Assembly: GCA_021613535.1 (NCBI GenBank)
Contig: CP075492.1
Span: forward strand, 1,984,001 to 2,048,000
Reading direction: 5' to 3'
Origin: Adineta vaga
Taxonomy: Eukaryota > Rotifera
DNA length: 64,000 nucleotides
Below the pieces are notes generated by a model. The model saw only the letters and a list, made by a program, of their open reading frames with translations. It ran no database searches and was not told the DNA's origin. Positions 22,592 to 33,185 of the stretch are shown piece after piece. A program made the translations under genes and the position numbers. Within the stretch, counting starts at the first letter, position 1. Each line of letters opens with the position of its first letter.

Positions 22592-24109
22592 ATGATGGAT
22601 ACCGCAGAAGAAGAAAGAATGGCTATCACAAACAAAGCAGTTATGACGTCACAAGAACAACAGTCCTATGATCAAGAAATAGTACGGAGACATATTCATA
22701 GTCTAGGTGAAAAAGATTCATCTGATATGGATAAATGGCTATCCACGTTAAACACATTTTATGATGGTTGGAAGTATTCATCATCACAACGTTTAATTAA
22801 TGTTGTCACACATCTGAATGTCGATCAAAAAGCATGGTATGATAAAAATAAAATTGAAATTGATGGAGATTGGACATGTTTTTGTGAACGACTGAAACAA
22901 TATGCATCTGACCACAAGATAAATTCGGTGAATATTTCGACTACAGATAGTTCAATGTTAAGTCATACTGAGTCGGTTATGTTAGAGGAACTAATCGACA
23001 CGAAATTCAACAAATATTCCGGTATTGGGGATGCAAAAATTTGGCTGTTACAAACCATGAATAAATTTAAGGAAACTGGTTTAAGACGAGCTGATCAATT
23101 TGTAGCTGTACCTTTATTATTAGAAGGAGATGCTTATTTATGGTATGCTGAACATGCAGAAACAATTCTTAATTTTGAAAAATTTAGCAAGATGCTTCTT
23201 CAACAATATTCATCAACAACATTATTGAAGGAAAATATTACAGAGGGTACAGTTGGTTTAATATCGGCTGTACCTGACAATTCATCTACATCACACTTAC
23301 AACGAACTATGGCAGATGAAATTATTAAACGACCAACATATTTTCGTGGATCGCAAGATGATGTACATGAATGGTTGGATAAATTAGAACAGCGATTTGC
23401 AATGGCACAATGGAGTGATGAAAATAAATTACATTACATATCCATACATCTACAAGATGATGCTTATCGATGGTGGATACAAACATCTTCAACAATTAAA
23501 ACTTGGTCTTCATTTACAAATGCAGTTACACAAGCGTTTGGTTCAACACGAGCACAAGAATTAGCATTTGAACAATTGAAATGGTACAAACAAACAGTTA
23601 ATCAGTCTATTACACAATATTATGACAAAATTATTGAATTATGTAAAAAAGTTGATTCTGCAATGCCTGATTCTTTGAAATTGAGATATTTAATGGCTGG
23701 AATTAAACAATCATTGAAGACACATGTTGCATTACAAGATCCTCAAACATCAGCAGCATTCTTATCATCAGCAAGGAAGATTGAAGATGTATTATCACTC
23801 ACAAGTACAAGTAATGAATTAGTCGACAATGATATTACCATCATCAATGCAGCCAATTATCAAACACAATCATCAAATCAAACAAACTTCCAACGAACAT
23901 CTAATGATACATTTGATCCGAATTCTGAATATGGGAATACAGCACAGACTCATACAACTTACAATCGAAATACATCAGGTGGAAACAATGCAAATCGTCA
24001 AAATAAATTTTCGAAGTACACCAAATCAACACAACGATCGAATGTTTGTTTTAATTGTGTTACTTTCGGCCATTATGCCCGAGATTGTACCCGTCCCCAT
24101 TTTCAGTAA
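22592..24109 (+). CDS. gag: Retrotransposon Gag
   Basis: 505 aa. Gag polyprotein with a retrotransposon gag/capsid region (residues about 245-400; RFAMAQWSDENKLHYI and DAYRWWIQ are typical) and an apparent related copy in the first half (DAYLWYAEHAETI, about 183-195), suggesting an internal duplication. A single CCHC zinc knuckle lies near the C-terminus: C486-x2-C489-x4-H494-x4-C499. It packages the RNA. Its 3' end overlaps pol by 55 bases in the -1 frame, so Pol is presumably made by frameshifting; I see no perfect slippery heptamer. Confidence 0.93.
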   Translation: MMDTAEEERMAITNKAVMTSQEQQSYDQEIVRRHIHSLGEKDSSDMDKWLSTLNTFYDGWKYSSSQRLINVVTHLNVDQKAWYDKNKIEIDGDWTCFCERLKQYASDHKINSVNISTTDSSMLSHTESVMLEELIDTKFNKYSGIGDAKIWLLQTMNKFKETGLRRADQFVAVPLLLEGDAYLWYAEHAETILNFEKFSKMLLQQYSSTTLLKENITEGTVGLISAVPDNSSTSHLQRTMADEIIKRPTYFRGSQDDVHEWLDKLEQRFAMAQWSDENKLHYISIHLQDDAYRWWIQTSSTIKTWSSFTNAVTQAFGSTRAQELAFEQLKWYKQTVNQSITQYYDKIIELCKKVDSAMPDSLKLRYLMAGIKQSLKTHVALQDPQTSAAFLSSARKIEDVLSLTSTSNELVDNDITIINAANYQTQSSNQTNFQRTSNDTFDPNSEYGNTAQTHTTYNRNTSGGNNANRQNKFSKYTKSTQRSNVCFNCVTFGHYARDCTRPHFQ

Positions 24110-27100
24110 TGGAAGCATCGGTCGATGGTGTTGCTTCCAAAACTTTAAATGACAATCCATCGACATTAAACACATCATTGCTTTATCTTGATGTTCTTAT
24201 AAATAATAAATGTATGAAAGCAATGATTGATACAGGCGCAAACCGAACTTTTATTTCCTTACAAGCATTACCTACGTTAAATAGTAAACAATTTATTAAT
24301 CGAAAATACAAAAGTGCATCTTTGGCGGATGGACAATCATCCATTTTTATTTTAGGTACTTTAGATTTACATATTATTATAGGTGATATGACAACTTCGA
24401 TTAGAGCATATGTAGTGAAAGATTTATGTACTGAATGTATATTAGGAATGGATTTTATTAGCAGATATAAAGTTATAATCAATGCCAATGATCCGGTTAT
24501 ATCAATATGTGATAACGAAAAACGTATATCATTACAATTCGATGTTAATCAAGAAGAAATTCGTTATCCAGCACGAACAATTCGCCATACTTATATTCCA
24601 CCAAGGAGAACAGTTTCAATACCAGTTAATGTAGGAATATCATCAGCCAAGGTTTCATTTCGTCCATCATATGAATTATCACGACGATCACCAATGATTT
24701 TATTAAACAATATAGCAACTGTCAATCAACAGACATCACATATTTCAATATATAATCCAACATCATATTCTTATACTGTACCAAAAGGTCTCATACTTGG
24801 TACAACAACAGTTCCTGCATTATCCTTTAGCAAATGTACATCTATTGATCGTCAACTAGTTAACGACAACATCAACAAGTTAACTCGACACATTACCAAT
24901 TCAACACAAAGAGAAGAAATCGAGGCAATCCTCCATCAACATGAAAAACTTCTCGATACAAGCAAACCTGCAATAGCTATTAATGTGAAGCTACATGAAA
25001 TTAAAACACTTGATCATCCACCACCATCATCTAGACCATATTATTCAACTCCTCACAAAGAAGAAGAAATGTACAAGCTCGTTCAGGAACTATTATATCA
25101 TGGTTTAATTCGGAAATCTTATTCTCCATATGCAGCACCAGCATTACTGGTAGCTAAACATGATGGATCATGGCGTATGGTAGTCGATTACAAGAAATTA
25201 AACAACATCACAATCAAAGATAATCATCCATTACCAAACATGGAGCAAACAATACGACGATTAGGTAGTGGTTACAAATTCTTCTCCAAATTAGATATGA
25301 AGAGTGGATTTTGGCAGATACCAATCAAAGAAGAAGATAAACATAAAACAGCATTTATTACTGCTGATGGTTTATATGAATGGAATGTATTAGCTCAAGG
25401 ATTGAAGAATAGTCCACCATCATTTCAAAGAGTTATGGCAGATATTTTAAAACCTTGTCGAGAATTTTCATTAGTTTATATTGATGATATAGTCGTATTC
25501 TCTCATTCATTCGAAGAACATCTCGATCACATACGACAATTATTATATGTGTTATCCAAATATAATTTTCAACTGAATCCACCGAAATGCAAATTCTTCC
25601 ATCGGAAAATCGATTATTTATCTCATATTATATCAGAAGAAGGTTTTCAACCAAATAATGAAAGAATACAATCAATTATGAATTTAAGGGAACCTTCTAC
25701 ATTAGTAGAAGCAAATAAGTTCCTGGGAGCTTTATCATGGTATAGGAAGTTCATTCCTCAGTTTGCATCTATAGCTGCACCTATACATAAAGTAACAAAT
25801 TTAACCAAAGAAAATAGGAAAAATTTCAAATGGCAAGAACCACAACATGAAGCATTTCAACGATTGAAACAATTTCTAACAACAACACCATTATTTCTCG
25901 ATTATCCGAATGATAATTATCCAGTTATCTTGACAACAGATGCATCGAAACTTGGTATTGGAGGAACCTTACAGCAAAACATTAATGGTGAAATTAAGAA
26001 TCTTTATTATCATTCACAAGTAACATCTTCCACCCAAAGAAGATATGATCCAATTGAACTAGAAGCATTAGCAATATGGATGTGTTTTCAACGTATGCGA
26101 CCTTATTTAATAGGAAGATCAATTATTATTTACACTGATCATTGTCCATTATGTAACATGATGAATTCGAGTGTGAAGAATCGAAGAGTTGATCGTATAT
26201 CAATATTATTACAAGAATTTAACATCGAAAAAATTATTCACATCAAAGGTCAACATAATTGTCTAGCTGATTATCTATCTCGTCATCCGATTCTAAGAGA
26301 AGAAGAAATATTTGATGAAGATTATGGTATTATTCGACGAAACCCAGGGGAACCGACTGATATCGGACGTGTTCCTGATGGAATTCCTCCACTAGCTGGA
26401 GCTGTTGTAACAAGATCAAAAACAAAGAAATTACAATTAACACAAGATCAACATTCAACAACAAGCGCACCAACAAAGAAAAAGAAAACACCATCATCAA
26501 TTGCAATAGAAGAAACCGATGAAAAGAAAGATTCTCCATCTCAAGATGGTGAGAAAAAAGAATTCGATATGGAACAATTGAAAATTGAACAAGAAAAAGA
26601 TCAAATTATTCAGCAGACAATCGTGGAAGTCAAGAAGAATCCAGGTGCAAGTTCTTATGAAGTAAAAGATGGTTTATTATACAAACTATTAATGATGCAT
26701 GTTAGTTGTAATACGAAGAAGAAATTAATTTATTTACCTTCATCTATGATACAGAAAATTCTTCAAATCTATCATAGTCATCCACTCAGTGGACATTTTG
26801 GTGTTCAAAGAACATATTTAAAGATCAAAAATAGATTTTGGTGGCCAAATATGAAGCAGTCGATTACTCAATATATACAATCATGTTTACCTTGTCAACA
26901 ATACAATGTTAGTCGCTTGAAGAAACCTGGTCGATTACAACCAATTCCTCCACCTGAAGGACCGTTTCAATTAATCGGAATGGACTATTGTGGTCCACTT
27001 AAGCAAACATCTCGCGGAAATCAATATGTATTATGCATTACAGATTACTTTACAAGATGGATAGTGGCTGTTGCTGTACCTGATTGCTCAGCACAAATAA

Positions 27101-27801
27101 CTGCTGAAGCATTATTTAATGAATATATTTGCAAATACGGGGTACCGGCAGTTATATTATCCGATCAAGGAACACACTTCCACAATCAATTGATGGAAGC
27201 GATGTCAAAATTAGTTGGATATAATCACACGTATTCAACTACATATCACCCGCAATCGAATGGAATGGTGGAACGATTTAATGCTACATTTATTCCACAG
27301 ATTGCCAAACTTCAAGACAGAGAAAACAATAATTGGGATGAATTTTTAGCACCAGTAGTATTTGCATATAATACTGGATGCCATTCGACAACTCAATATT
27401 CACCATTTGAATTATTATTTGGACGAGAACCAAGATTACCTGCAGATCGACCAAAATCAACATTTACATTTCGAAAGCCAAACGATTATTATGAGCAATT
27501 GAAGAAAAATGTGAAGTTGATACATCGAAATGCACACGAAAACATTATGAATCGACAACATCAATACAAAACACGTTATGATAAACAACGTTCTGATCCT
27601 CATTATTCAATCGACGATCGAGTTTTGATTCGAAAACATGGATTAAAGAATAAATTAGAACCAAAATATTCAGTAACACCACAAATTATTATTCGTGATC
27701 AACATCCTGTTTATATCGTTAAAGATGAAATAACTCAAATTGAAACACAAGTACACATAAATGATATTAGACCCATTTATGTCGTGAAATCAAATCAATA
27801 A
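24055..27801 (+). CDS. pol: Retrotransposon Pol (protease, RT, RNase H, integrase)
   Basis: About 1,248 codons in the -1 frame relative to gag; the first codon is TTG, so it is not an independent start. Domains in order: aspartic protease with MIDTGANRTFIS; reverse transcriptase with LDMKSGFWQIPI and the active-site YIDDIVVF; RNase H with TTDASKLGIGG and YTDHCPL; integrase zinc finger (H-x-H in YHSHPLSGHFG and C-x2-C in CLPCQQY); and the catalytic core with GMDYCGPL, SDQGTHF and HPQSNGMVERF supplying D, D, E. A GPY/F-like tail ends it and no chromodomain is visible. All catalytic residues are intact. No dUTPase is evident. Confidence 0.95.
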   Translation: MCYFRPLCPRLYPSPFSVMEASVDGVASKTLNDNPSTLNTSLLYLDVLINNKCMKAMIDTGANRTFISLQALPTLNSKQFINRKYKSASLADGQSSIFILGTLDLHIIIGDMTTSIRAYVVKDLCTECILGMDFISRYKVIINANDPVISICDNEKRISLQFDVNQEEIRYPARTIRHTYIPPRRTVSIPVNVGISSAKVSFRPSYELSRRSPMILLNNIATVNQQTSHISIYNPTSYSYTVPKGLILGTTTVPALSFSKCTSIDRQLVNDNINKLTRHITNSTQREEIEAILHQHEKLLDTSKPAIAINVKLHEIKTLDHPPPSSRPYYSTPHKEEEMYKLVQELLYHGLIRKSYSPYAAPALLVAKHDGSWRMVVDYKKLNNITIKDNHPLPNMEQTIRRLGSGYKFFSKLDMKSGFWQIPIKEEDKHKTAFITADGLYEWNVLAQGLKNSPPSFQRVMADILKPCREFSLVYIDDIVVFSHSFEEHLDHIRQLLYVLSKYNFQLNPPKCKFFHRKIDYLSHIISEEGFQPNNERIQSIMNLREPSTLVEANKFLGALSWYRKFIPQFASIAAPIHKVTNLTKENRKNFKWQEPQHEAFQRLKQFLTTTPLFLDYPNDNYPVILTTDASKLGIGGTLQQNINGEIKNLYYHSQVTSSTQRRYDPIELEALAIWMCFQRMRPYLIGRSIIIYTDHCPLCNMMNSSVKNRRVDRISILLQEFNIEKIIHIKGQHNCLADYLSRHPILREEEIFDEDYGIIRRNPGEPTDIGRVPDGIPPLAGAVVTRSKTKKLQLTQDQHSTTSAPTKKKKTPSSIAIEETDEKKDSPSQDGEKKEFDMEQLKIEQEKDQIIQQTIVEVKKNPGASSYEVKDGLLYKLLMMHVSCNTKKKLIYLPSSMIQKILQIYHSHPLSGHFGVQRTYLKIKNRFWWPNMKQSITQYIQSCLPCQQYNVSRLKKPGRLQPIPPPEGPFQLIGMDYCGPLKQTSRGNQYVLCITDYFTRWIVAVAVPDCSAQITAEALFNEYICKYGVPAVILSDQGTHFHNQLMEAMSKLVGYNHTYSTTYHPQSNGMVERFNATFIPQIAKLQDRENNNWDEFLAPVVFAYNTGCHSTTQYSPFELLFGREPRLPADRPKSTFTFRKPNDYYEQLKKNVKLIHRNAHENIMNRQHQYKTRYDKQRSDPHYSIDDRVLIRKHGLKNKLEPKYSVTPQIIIRDQHPVYIVKDEITQIETQVHINDIRPIYVVKSNQ

Positions 27802-29031
27802 AACCAAATGTTTCAATATTTTTAATAATATCTTTATTAATATTTTTACAAATATTTTATCGATGATTTTATCACCATTATCATTTATTAATTGATAATT
27901 ATTTTCATGTTAATATTGGAAATGAATCATCATATGATATTTGTATTGATTTGAATTAGTTGGTGCGCAACGACTGATATAAAACAATATGGAATATCAA
28001 GAAATGAAGTACATTGAAATTTCAATAAGTGCACACTGAATTATCAATGTTATATCAAGAATATTAATTGTGAAAAGGGTTGAAATTTATGAATGAAAAA
28101 TCAAAATTTACGAAATAAATTGAATGGGAACCTTCTTTCGAGATTCGTTCCTGAGTCGAGCCAACCAGATTAAGGATTAACTCATCAAGATGTTAATGAC
28201 ATCTATGGTCAACATTATGTAACAAGTGAATTTCGTTCAACAGAATGACCAACGGCTATTGATCACATCTCTTGACCAATGGCTATCGCTGATAGTTGTC
28301 GGCCAATCAATAGTAATTATATTCCACGAATTAACAATGGACTGATCGATATAATCCATGGTTCACTTACTTATTATTTATTATTTATTTCCAGTGTTTA
28401 TTGACATTAATCATTTGTTTACTTGCACACATATTTATTTATTATTTCTATTTATGTTTAGATTCGTTCACATACATCAACACATTTTTTAATTCAAATC
28501 TAAATCTTCATTGACGATTCAAATTTAAATCGTTTACTTGAACATCTGGTTATTTATCAAGAATTATTTTCTTTTTGTTGGATCGATTTAGTGTTTTACT
28601 TACACCTACATCTTCATCTCGTACGAAAAATTCATTATCAATTGTTGTTTATTCGAATTTGAATTATATTATTATTGGTCAAATTCTCCCAACAATTCAT
28701 CTACTTGCTCATCTATCTTCATTGTTATTTGGCTTTCTATCGAAAAATTCAATTATTCACCGAGATCATGGTTTATCTTCAAAATCTATCTTCATATATT
28801 GAATTACACTATATGTTTATTTATGTTGAATATGACTTACTTATTATGAACTAAGTGGAAGAAAGAACAAACATTTTGAATTATTATATAGCGCATTTGT
28901 TTATTACATTATATTCATTTATTTGTTCGTGAACCTGGACATGAGTATTTGATTCCTGATCGATCTGGTCAAATTTGTTCATCTATTGATTTATTACTTT
29001 GGGAATTATATTTTCTTAAATAAACATTACT
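27802..29031 (+). other. Non-coding spacer inside the retrotransposon
   Basis: 1.2 kb, very AT-rich, between pol and ORF3. No ORF with protein-like composition. It may hold a splice acceptor for a subgenomic ORF3 mRNA, but none stands out. Confidence 0.5.
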
Positions 29032-30720
29032 ATGTCTGGATCACATCGTCAATATTCACGATCACATCGCCAACATTCACCAGCACATTATCACCATTCA
29101 TCAACATCATCACCATATCATCGATCTTTTAGTCAACAACGTACAGCAGCAAAAGCGGACAGAAATCTCCAACTTCAACAAAAATATAGACCATTTCATG
29201 TACCACCAGATATGTTTGAGATAAAATATGTTAATAAATATACTACTAGTGATAAAATTCATACGATAATTAATCACGTTAAGCAATGTAATCAGTTCAC
29301 CATTGATACTGAAGGAGAAAAAACTACGAACAACGTAGTGATCATCCAAGTACAATCATTACCACGTGTTCTGCCGATGTTTGTAATTCTATTCGAACTC
29401 GAGCACATGCCATCAAATGATTCATCGAGTAAAGTAACGATTAAACAATTGTTTGAATTAATCTTTAGATCTACTAATACAATTTATTCTTGGGGCTCAA
29501 TGGATTACGAATTATCGTTGATTAAAATCAATGATTTATTTAAATATCCAATTGAAGCAACTCAAAGAAATATTCAATTATTATTTCCATCATGGTATAA
29601 TTGGGCACTGTCCCGATGCGGGACAAGTGACCTGTCGGATGATCAACATGTTGATACTGTTGTAGCAACAAGAATGAACAACTCTTTATCTAGCTGCACA
29701 TGTCATGAAGCTAGTCCATATCGATTAACCGAAAAATGGTCGCTGCAATTAGCATTGGCTTATGTTGCTCATGTTTTTATCGACAAATCGATAACCGTTA
29801 ATCACTGGTCTACATCGATTGATCCAAAACACTCGCCATTATCAAGTTCAACACGAGAGAAATGGGCGAATTATTTGATTTATGATTGCTTGGCGACAAC
29901 ATATCTAGTTAAACCTGTCATGGAATATTGGACATTTGAAAAATTAGAAAAAACTAATCTTGTTGAATTATTTCTAGCCTTACCAACATCTTCATGTATA
30001 CCATCTTCTACACCTGCACCATTTAGATCTTCTACAACACCATTTACCTCATCAATCATCAACAACAGTAACACAAGGAATGGAAAAAAAGTCAAGAATA
30101 TAGATGGTCAATTATTTAGAAAAGTATTGAACGATGATTTAGAAGATATATCGGATGAAGATGGAAATGAAGAAATTTATCTCCATCAACTGGTAGAGCC
30201 ATTAGATGCTGAACATAAATTGGGATCAGTCGATGAACCTCGACTTGATCCTGAAAATATTCCTGATGGTCCACGTGAAACAATTACATTAGCAGCTGCT
30301 GATGATACAAATCAACAAGTTGAATCCGATGGAGTTTTAGTTATACAAGATGTTCAAGATATTATTGATGATCAACAAGTTGAATCGAATGAACCAGCTG
30401 AATCTCAACGAAAATCCGCTTATCAAAGAAGAAGTCGACCAGCAAAAATTCGACACAACAGAAAACACGCTCGACAACAAAAGAAACACAGATTCGATCA
30501 TCCAATACGAAGAAAATTCTATTATCGATTCAAAGCATTTATGATTCGAAAAATTCTTCGATTATACCAAATACCATTTGTACATATGAAGAAGGATAAT
30601 GATGACGTGGTAGTGGGCTTACGAAATGAAGATACTCAACGACAAGCTGAACATGATTTAGCAACAAGCATCTTTAATCGTCGAAGCTTTTATTATTACA
30701 AAAACAAATACCGATGGTGA
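29032..30720 (+). CDS. Retrotransposon ORF3: DEDDy-type 3'-5' exonuclease-like protein
   Basis: 562 aa. Residues 1-50 are basic and His/Ser/Gln-rich. An RNase D/DnaQ-like exonuclease fold follows: motif I FTIDTEGE (D92, E94) followed by a VVIIQVQ strand, motif II YSWGSMDYELSLI (D158), and motif III YLIYDC with Y281-x3-D285, the Y marking the DEDDy subtype. SLQLALAYV...DKSI...HWS between II and III matches the helix that precedes motif III in RNase D-like enzymes. Residues 300-480 are low-complexity and acidic. The tail is strongly basic (RRSRPAKIRHNRKHARQQKK, about 465-485) and could bind nucleic acid. It might process RNA or cDNA 3' ends during retrotransposition (inference). It replaces the env found at this position in other elements. 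Confidence 0.82.
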   Translation: MSGSHRQYSRSHRQHSPAHYHHSSTSSPYHRSFSQQRTAAKADRNLQLQQKYRPFHVPPDMFEIKYVNKYTTSDKIHTIINHVKQCNQFTIDTEGEKTTNNVVIIQVQSLPRVLPMFVILFELEHMPSNDSSSKVTIKQLFELIFRSTNTIYSWGSMDYELSLIKINDLFKYPIEATQRNIQLLFPSWYNWALSRCGTSDLSDDQHVDTVVATRMNNSLSSCTCHEASPYRLTEKWSLQLALAYVAHVFIDKSITVNHWSTSIDPKHSPLSSSTREKWANYLIYDCLATTYLVKPVMEYWTFEKLEKTNLVELFLALPTSSCIPSSTPAPFRSSTTPFTSSIINNSNTRNGKKVKNIDGQLFRKVLNDDLEDISDEDGNEEIYLHQLVEPLDAEHKLGSVDEPRLDPENIPDGPRETITLAAADDTNQQVESDGVLVIQDVQDIIDDQQVESNEPAESQRKSAYQRRSRPAKIRHNRKHARQQKKHRFDHPIRRKFYYRFKAFMIRKILRLYQIPFVHMKKDNDDVVVGLRNEDTQRQAEHDLATSIFNRRSFYYYKNKYRW

Positions 30721-30911
30721 TCTTCCAGCTGCCGGTGTTAATTTTCTCTCTCCTTTCCTGTACCTATGTGTTCTTTCTTTGTGATATTTGAAATTGTTAT
30801 TTTCTAGTCGTGAAATGTTAGATTCTTTTGTCGAATTCTTCATCTAGTCTTTCAAAAAAAAAAAAAAAGTTTTTTGTTAACTAAAAACCTTTTTTTCTGG
30901 AACAGGAAGGG

Positions 30912-31077
30912 TGTTATAGTTGATGACATCTATCTACATTTTGTTATTTCTTTCGTTTTCATTTTCTCTTTGTTACTGTTATTATATAAGTTGTTGGAAA
31001 ATAAAGATAACGGCCTGTTACGTTCTAACGGACTATATTCACTCACGTCTTTCTATCTCGATATAGCGAACATAACA
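30912..31077 (+). repeat. 3' LTR
   Basis: Matches the 5' LTR; preceded by the purine tract AGGAAGGG, and an A14 run lies about 45 bp further upstream (30855-30868). Confidence 0.93.
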
Positions 31078-31082
31078 CCCTT

Positions 31083-32077
31083 CATTTTCTCTGTTAGTTG
31101 CCTGTTAAAGAAAAGCAACGAACGAACAAATGAGAAAAAAGTCTTTTTTTCTTTTCTTTTGTTCAATTTATTGTGGCACGAAAAATGCCAGTATGTCAAA
31201 TAGCGTGAGCTCTCTCTATCGAAGATCTGTCTGGAAGAAGTGGAACGAGAGTGCGCTGATTGATGAATGTGTATGAGATGAAGGAAAAAAGAAAAAGACA
31301 AAAGTGAGAAGCCAAGAGTCCTCTACTAAAATACATGCACATGTGTATACAGAAGAAAAAGAGAGAGAGAGAGCATTATATCGCAGCCAACATTCTTTCT
31401 TCAAAAAGAATCGATGAAACAACAAGAAATGTGTTGTCAAAGAAATATGCTGCTTGTAGGGGAGAGAAATTATAATGAGGACATTCGCTATTGCTAACAA
31501 CTAGAAAGCTGTAATAGAAAATTCAGTTACATTGTGTACGCAGAAGCAAAATGTAAGATGACACTTTTTCTAAAACAACATGTCACGAAGGTGTCAAAGT
31601 GTACAGGGTTGAGCATTAATTTGTGCTAAGGGGTAACGCTATGATTTCAAACATAATGAGTCATTAGTTTTATACCATCTTGAGGGTGGGTATGGGTGAC
31701 GGTGGGTGGATAATATATGTATCGGAGCTTTTATTTTGTAATCGTCAAGTTTGTATTACTGAAAAAAGGCATTTACGAAAAATAGAAAAAAAAATAATAA
31801 GAAGTACAAAGGACCGGATGCGAGGTTCGAATTCCCTGCCTTGTGCATGATGCACTTTTGAGCAATTCAACCATCTAGTACTCTTAATAGATAAACGAAT
31901 ACTAGAGTGGAGATTGATTTATATATCATCAAGAAGAGGTTAGGTTCTTTTGCGTTCTCTTTATCTGTCAAAATAAACATATGTGATTGAACTTTTAAGA
32001 AAACGTTTTCTATGGAATCATAAAGGGATTTCTTAAAATTATCATTCGGTAGAAACATAAATATACTTTGACTAAAT
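31083..32077. other. Spacer, no supported gene
   Basis: AT-rich with CT/GA tracts (a GA run at about 31360-31374). A single telomere-like arm, TGAGGGTGGGTATGGGTG, lies at 31680-31698. Short ORFs here have no protein features. Confidence 0.4.
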
Positions 32078-33185
32078 TTAAAAAAGTTCAACAAATAAAA
32101 CTAAAAAACACATCAAAATTATTTTATGAAAATTCATTGAATGAACTGTTGATACAGCAGCTGATGTTCTTTTTAAAAACGTCTTAGCATCAAATTCAAT
32201 TTGGATATTCTTAGTAATTTGGTTCATATTATTTGCTGAACTACAATTAGGTCCTTGACAATGAATTATCCATTTATGTGATCTAGTCTGATCTTTTAAA
32301 TCAAATGTCACCTCATATCCTAATCGATTTTGTGGATAAATTATAGTATAACAAAATGCGTTTGTTGCTTTCCATCCATCCTTATAGGTAAGATAATTAA
32401 CGCATTGGTTACAATTCTGTGAAGCATTACTTTGCAAATAACTCACGTTTCCAGAGGATAGACACCATTGCCGATCAAATGTCTGATTTGATTTAAGAAG
32501 ATGTTCAAGTTCATTCAATTGATCATTCATTATTAAAGATTCTAATAAAGATTTTAAAACGGCTGGTTGATTACATTGATCAGTTGGACAGCTATATCTT
32601 AAGAAATGTCTTACTTCTCTTTCGAATCGATTTGGATCATGGGGTATATACGCATTTACTTCTAGTGTATGGGGTGGAAAACTCGACCTTGGATATGGAT
32701 TTGTATAACCTGCTAATCGAATAGTAGTTTCAATTTTTGGATCTTCTTTCCATTCTATCTCAACAAGACAATACAGTTGTTCGGTTTCTATTGTACAATT
32801 ATTTAATTCTGTTGGAATATTTGTGACAATCTCTCTGACATGCGCTGTACGCGTGATACGGTTTTTCTCATCTGATCGATTATCCTGATGGTATCCTTAC
32901 TTCAGTACATTTTTATGTACTTTGACATAATATTCTCTTGCGTTCTCTTTTACGGACGAGTATATAAGCGTATGTTTTGTATCAGAACGATGCGATTTTA
33001 GAGGAAGAAATAAATAAACGCGTAGTTCCATCAGCGCATACATCTCTTCCATCAGAAATCGTCACAATATTTTCTGCCGTAATATTGTATTCAAAACTAT
33101 TGATTTCGCGAGGACAAATATAACATGAAATTTTACATGCTACTGGGTGTAATAAGACGAAACTGATAAATACATGAATGAACAT
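32078..33185 (-). CDS. Secreted, cysteine-rich, probably GPI-anchored protein
   Basis: Model: complement(join(32078..32871, 33020..33185)), 319 aa. Exon 1 encodes a signal peptide (MFIHVFISFVLLHPVAC) followed by CKISCYICPRE, a CxxxCxxC start reminiscent of Ly6/uPAR proteins. Splicing from a GTTTAT donor (33019) to an acceptor CGATCAG (32872) keeps the frame (DGTT then HEKNRITRTA). Exon 2 has paired cysteines (NCTIETEQLYC, YSCPTDQCNQP, NASQNCNQC), a dozen NxS/T-like sites, and a hydrophobic C-terminus (KIILMCFLVLFVELF) typical of GPI-anchored proteins. The donor is not a strong consensus, so the junction is the least certain part. Partial copies of exon 1 and the intron occur elsewhere in the window. 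Confidence 0.62.

Larger units (their letters stand above)
22258..31082 (+). mobile_element. Complete gypsy-type LTR retrotransposon with gag, pol and an exonuclease ORF3
   Basis: Bounded by 166-bp LTRs (22263-22428 and 30912-31077) that look identical base for base and start TG, end CA. A 5-bp target duplication CCCTT flanks it (22258-22262, 31078-31082). Just inside the 5' LTR is TGGTGACAGTGG (22430 on), a candidate primer-binding site; AGGAAGGG (30904-30911) precedes the 3' LTR as polypurine tract. Gag, pol and a third ORF are all open, so the element is young and may be active. The domain order PR-RT-RNase H-IN is that of Ty3/gypsy elements. Published work on Adineta vaga describes DEDDy-exonuclease ORF3s in several bdelloid LTR lineages; this fits. 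Confidence 0.95.

Noticed and set aside
28575-28802. 75-codon ORF between pol and ORF3
   Set aside because: AT-driven composition and no domain; part of the non-coding spacer of the retrotransposon.
31822-31840. GAGGTTCGAATTCC, resembling a tRNA B box
   Set aside because: One base too long for the B-box consensus, and no A box or cloverleaf can be formed upstream.
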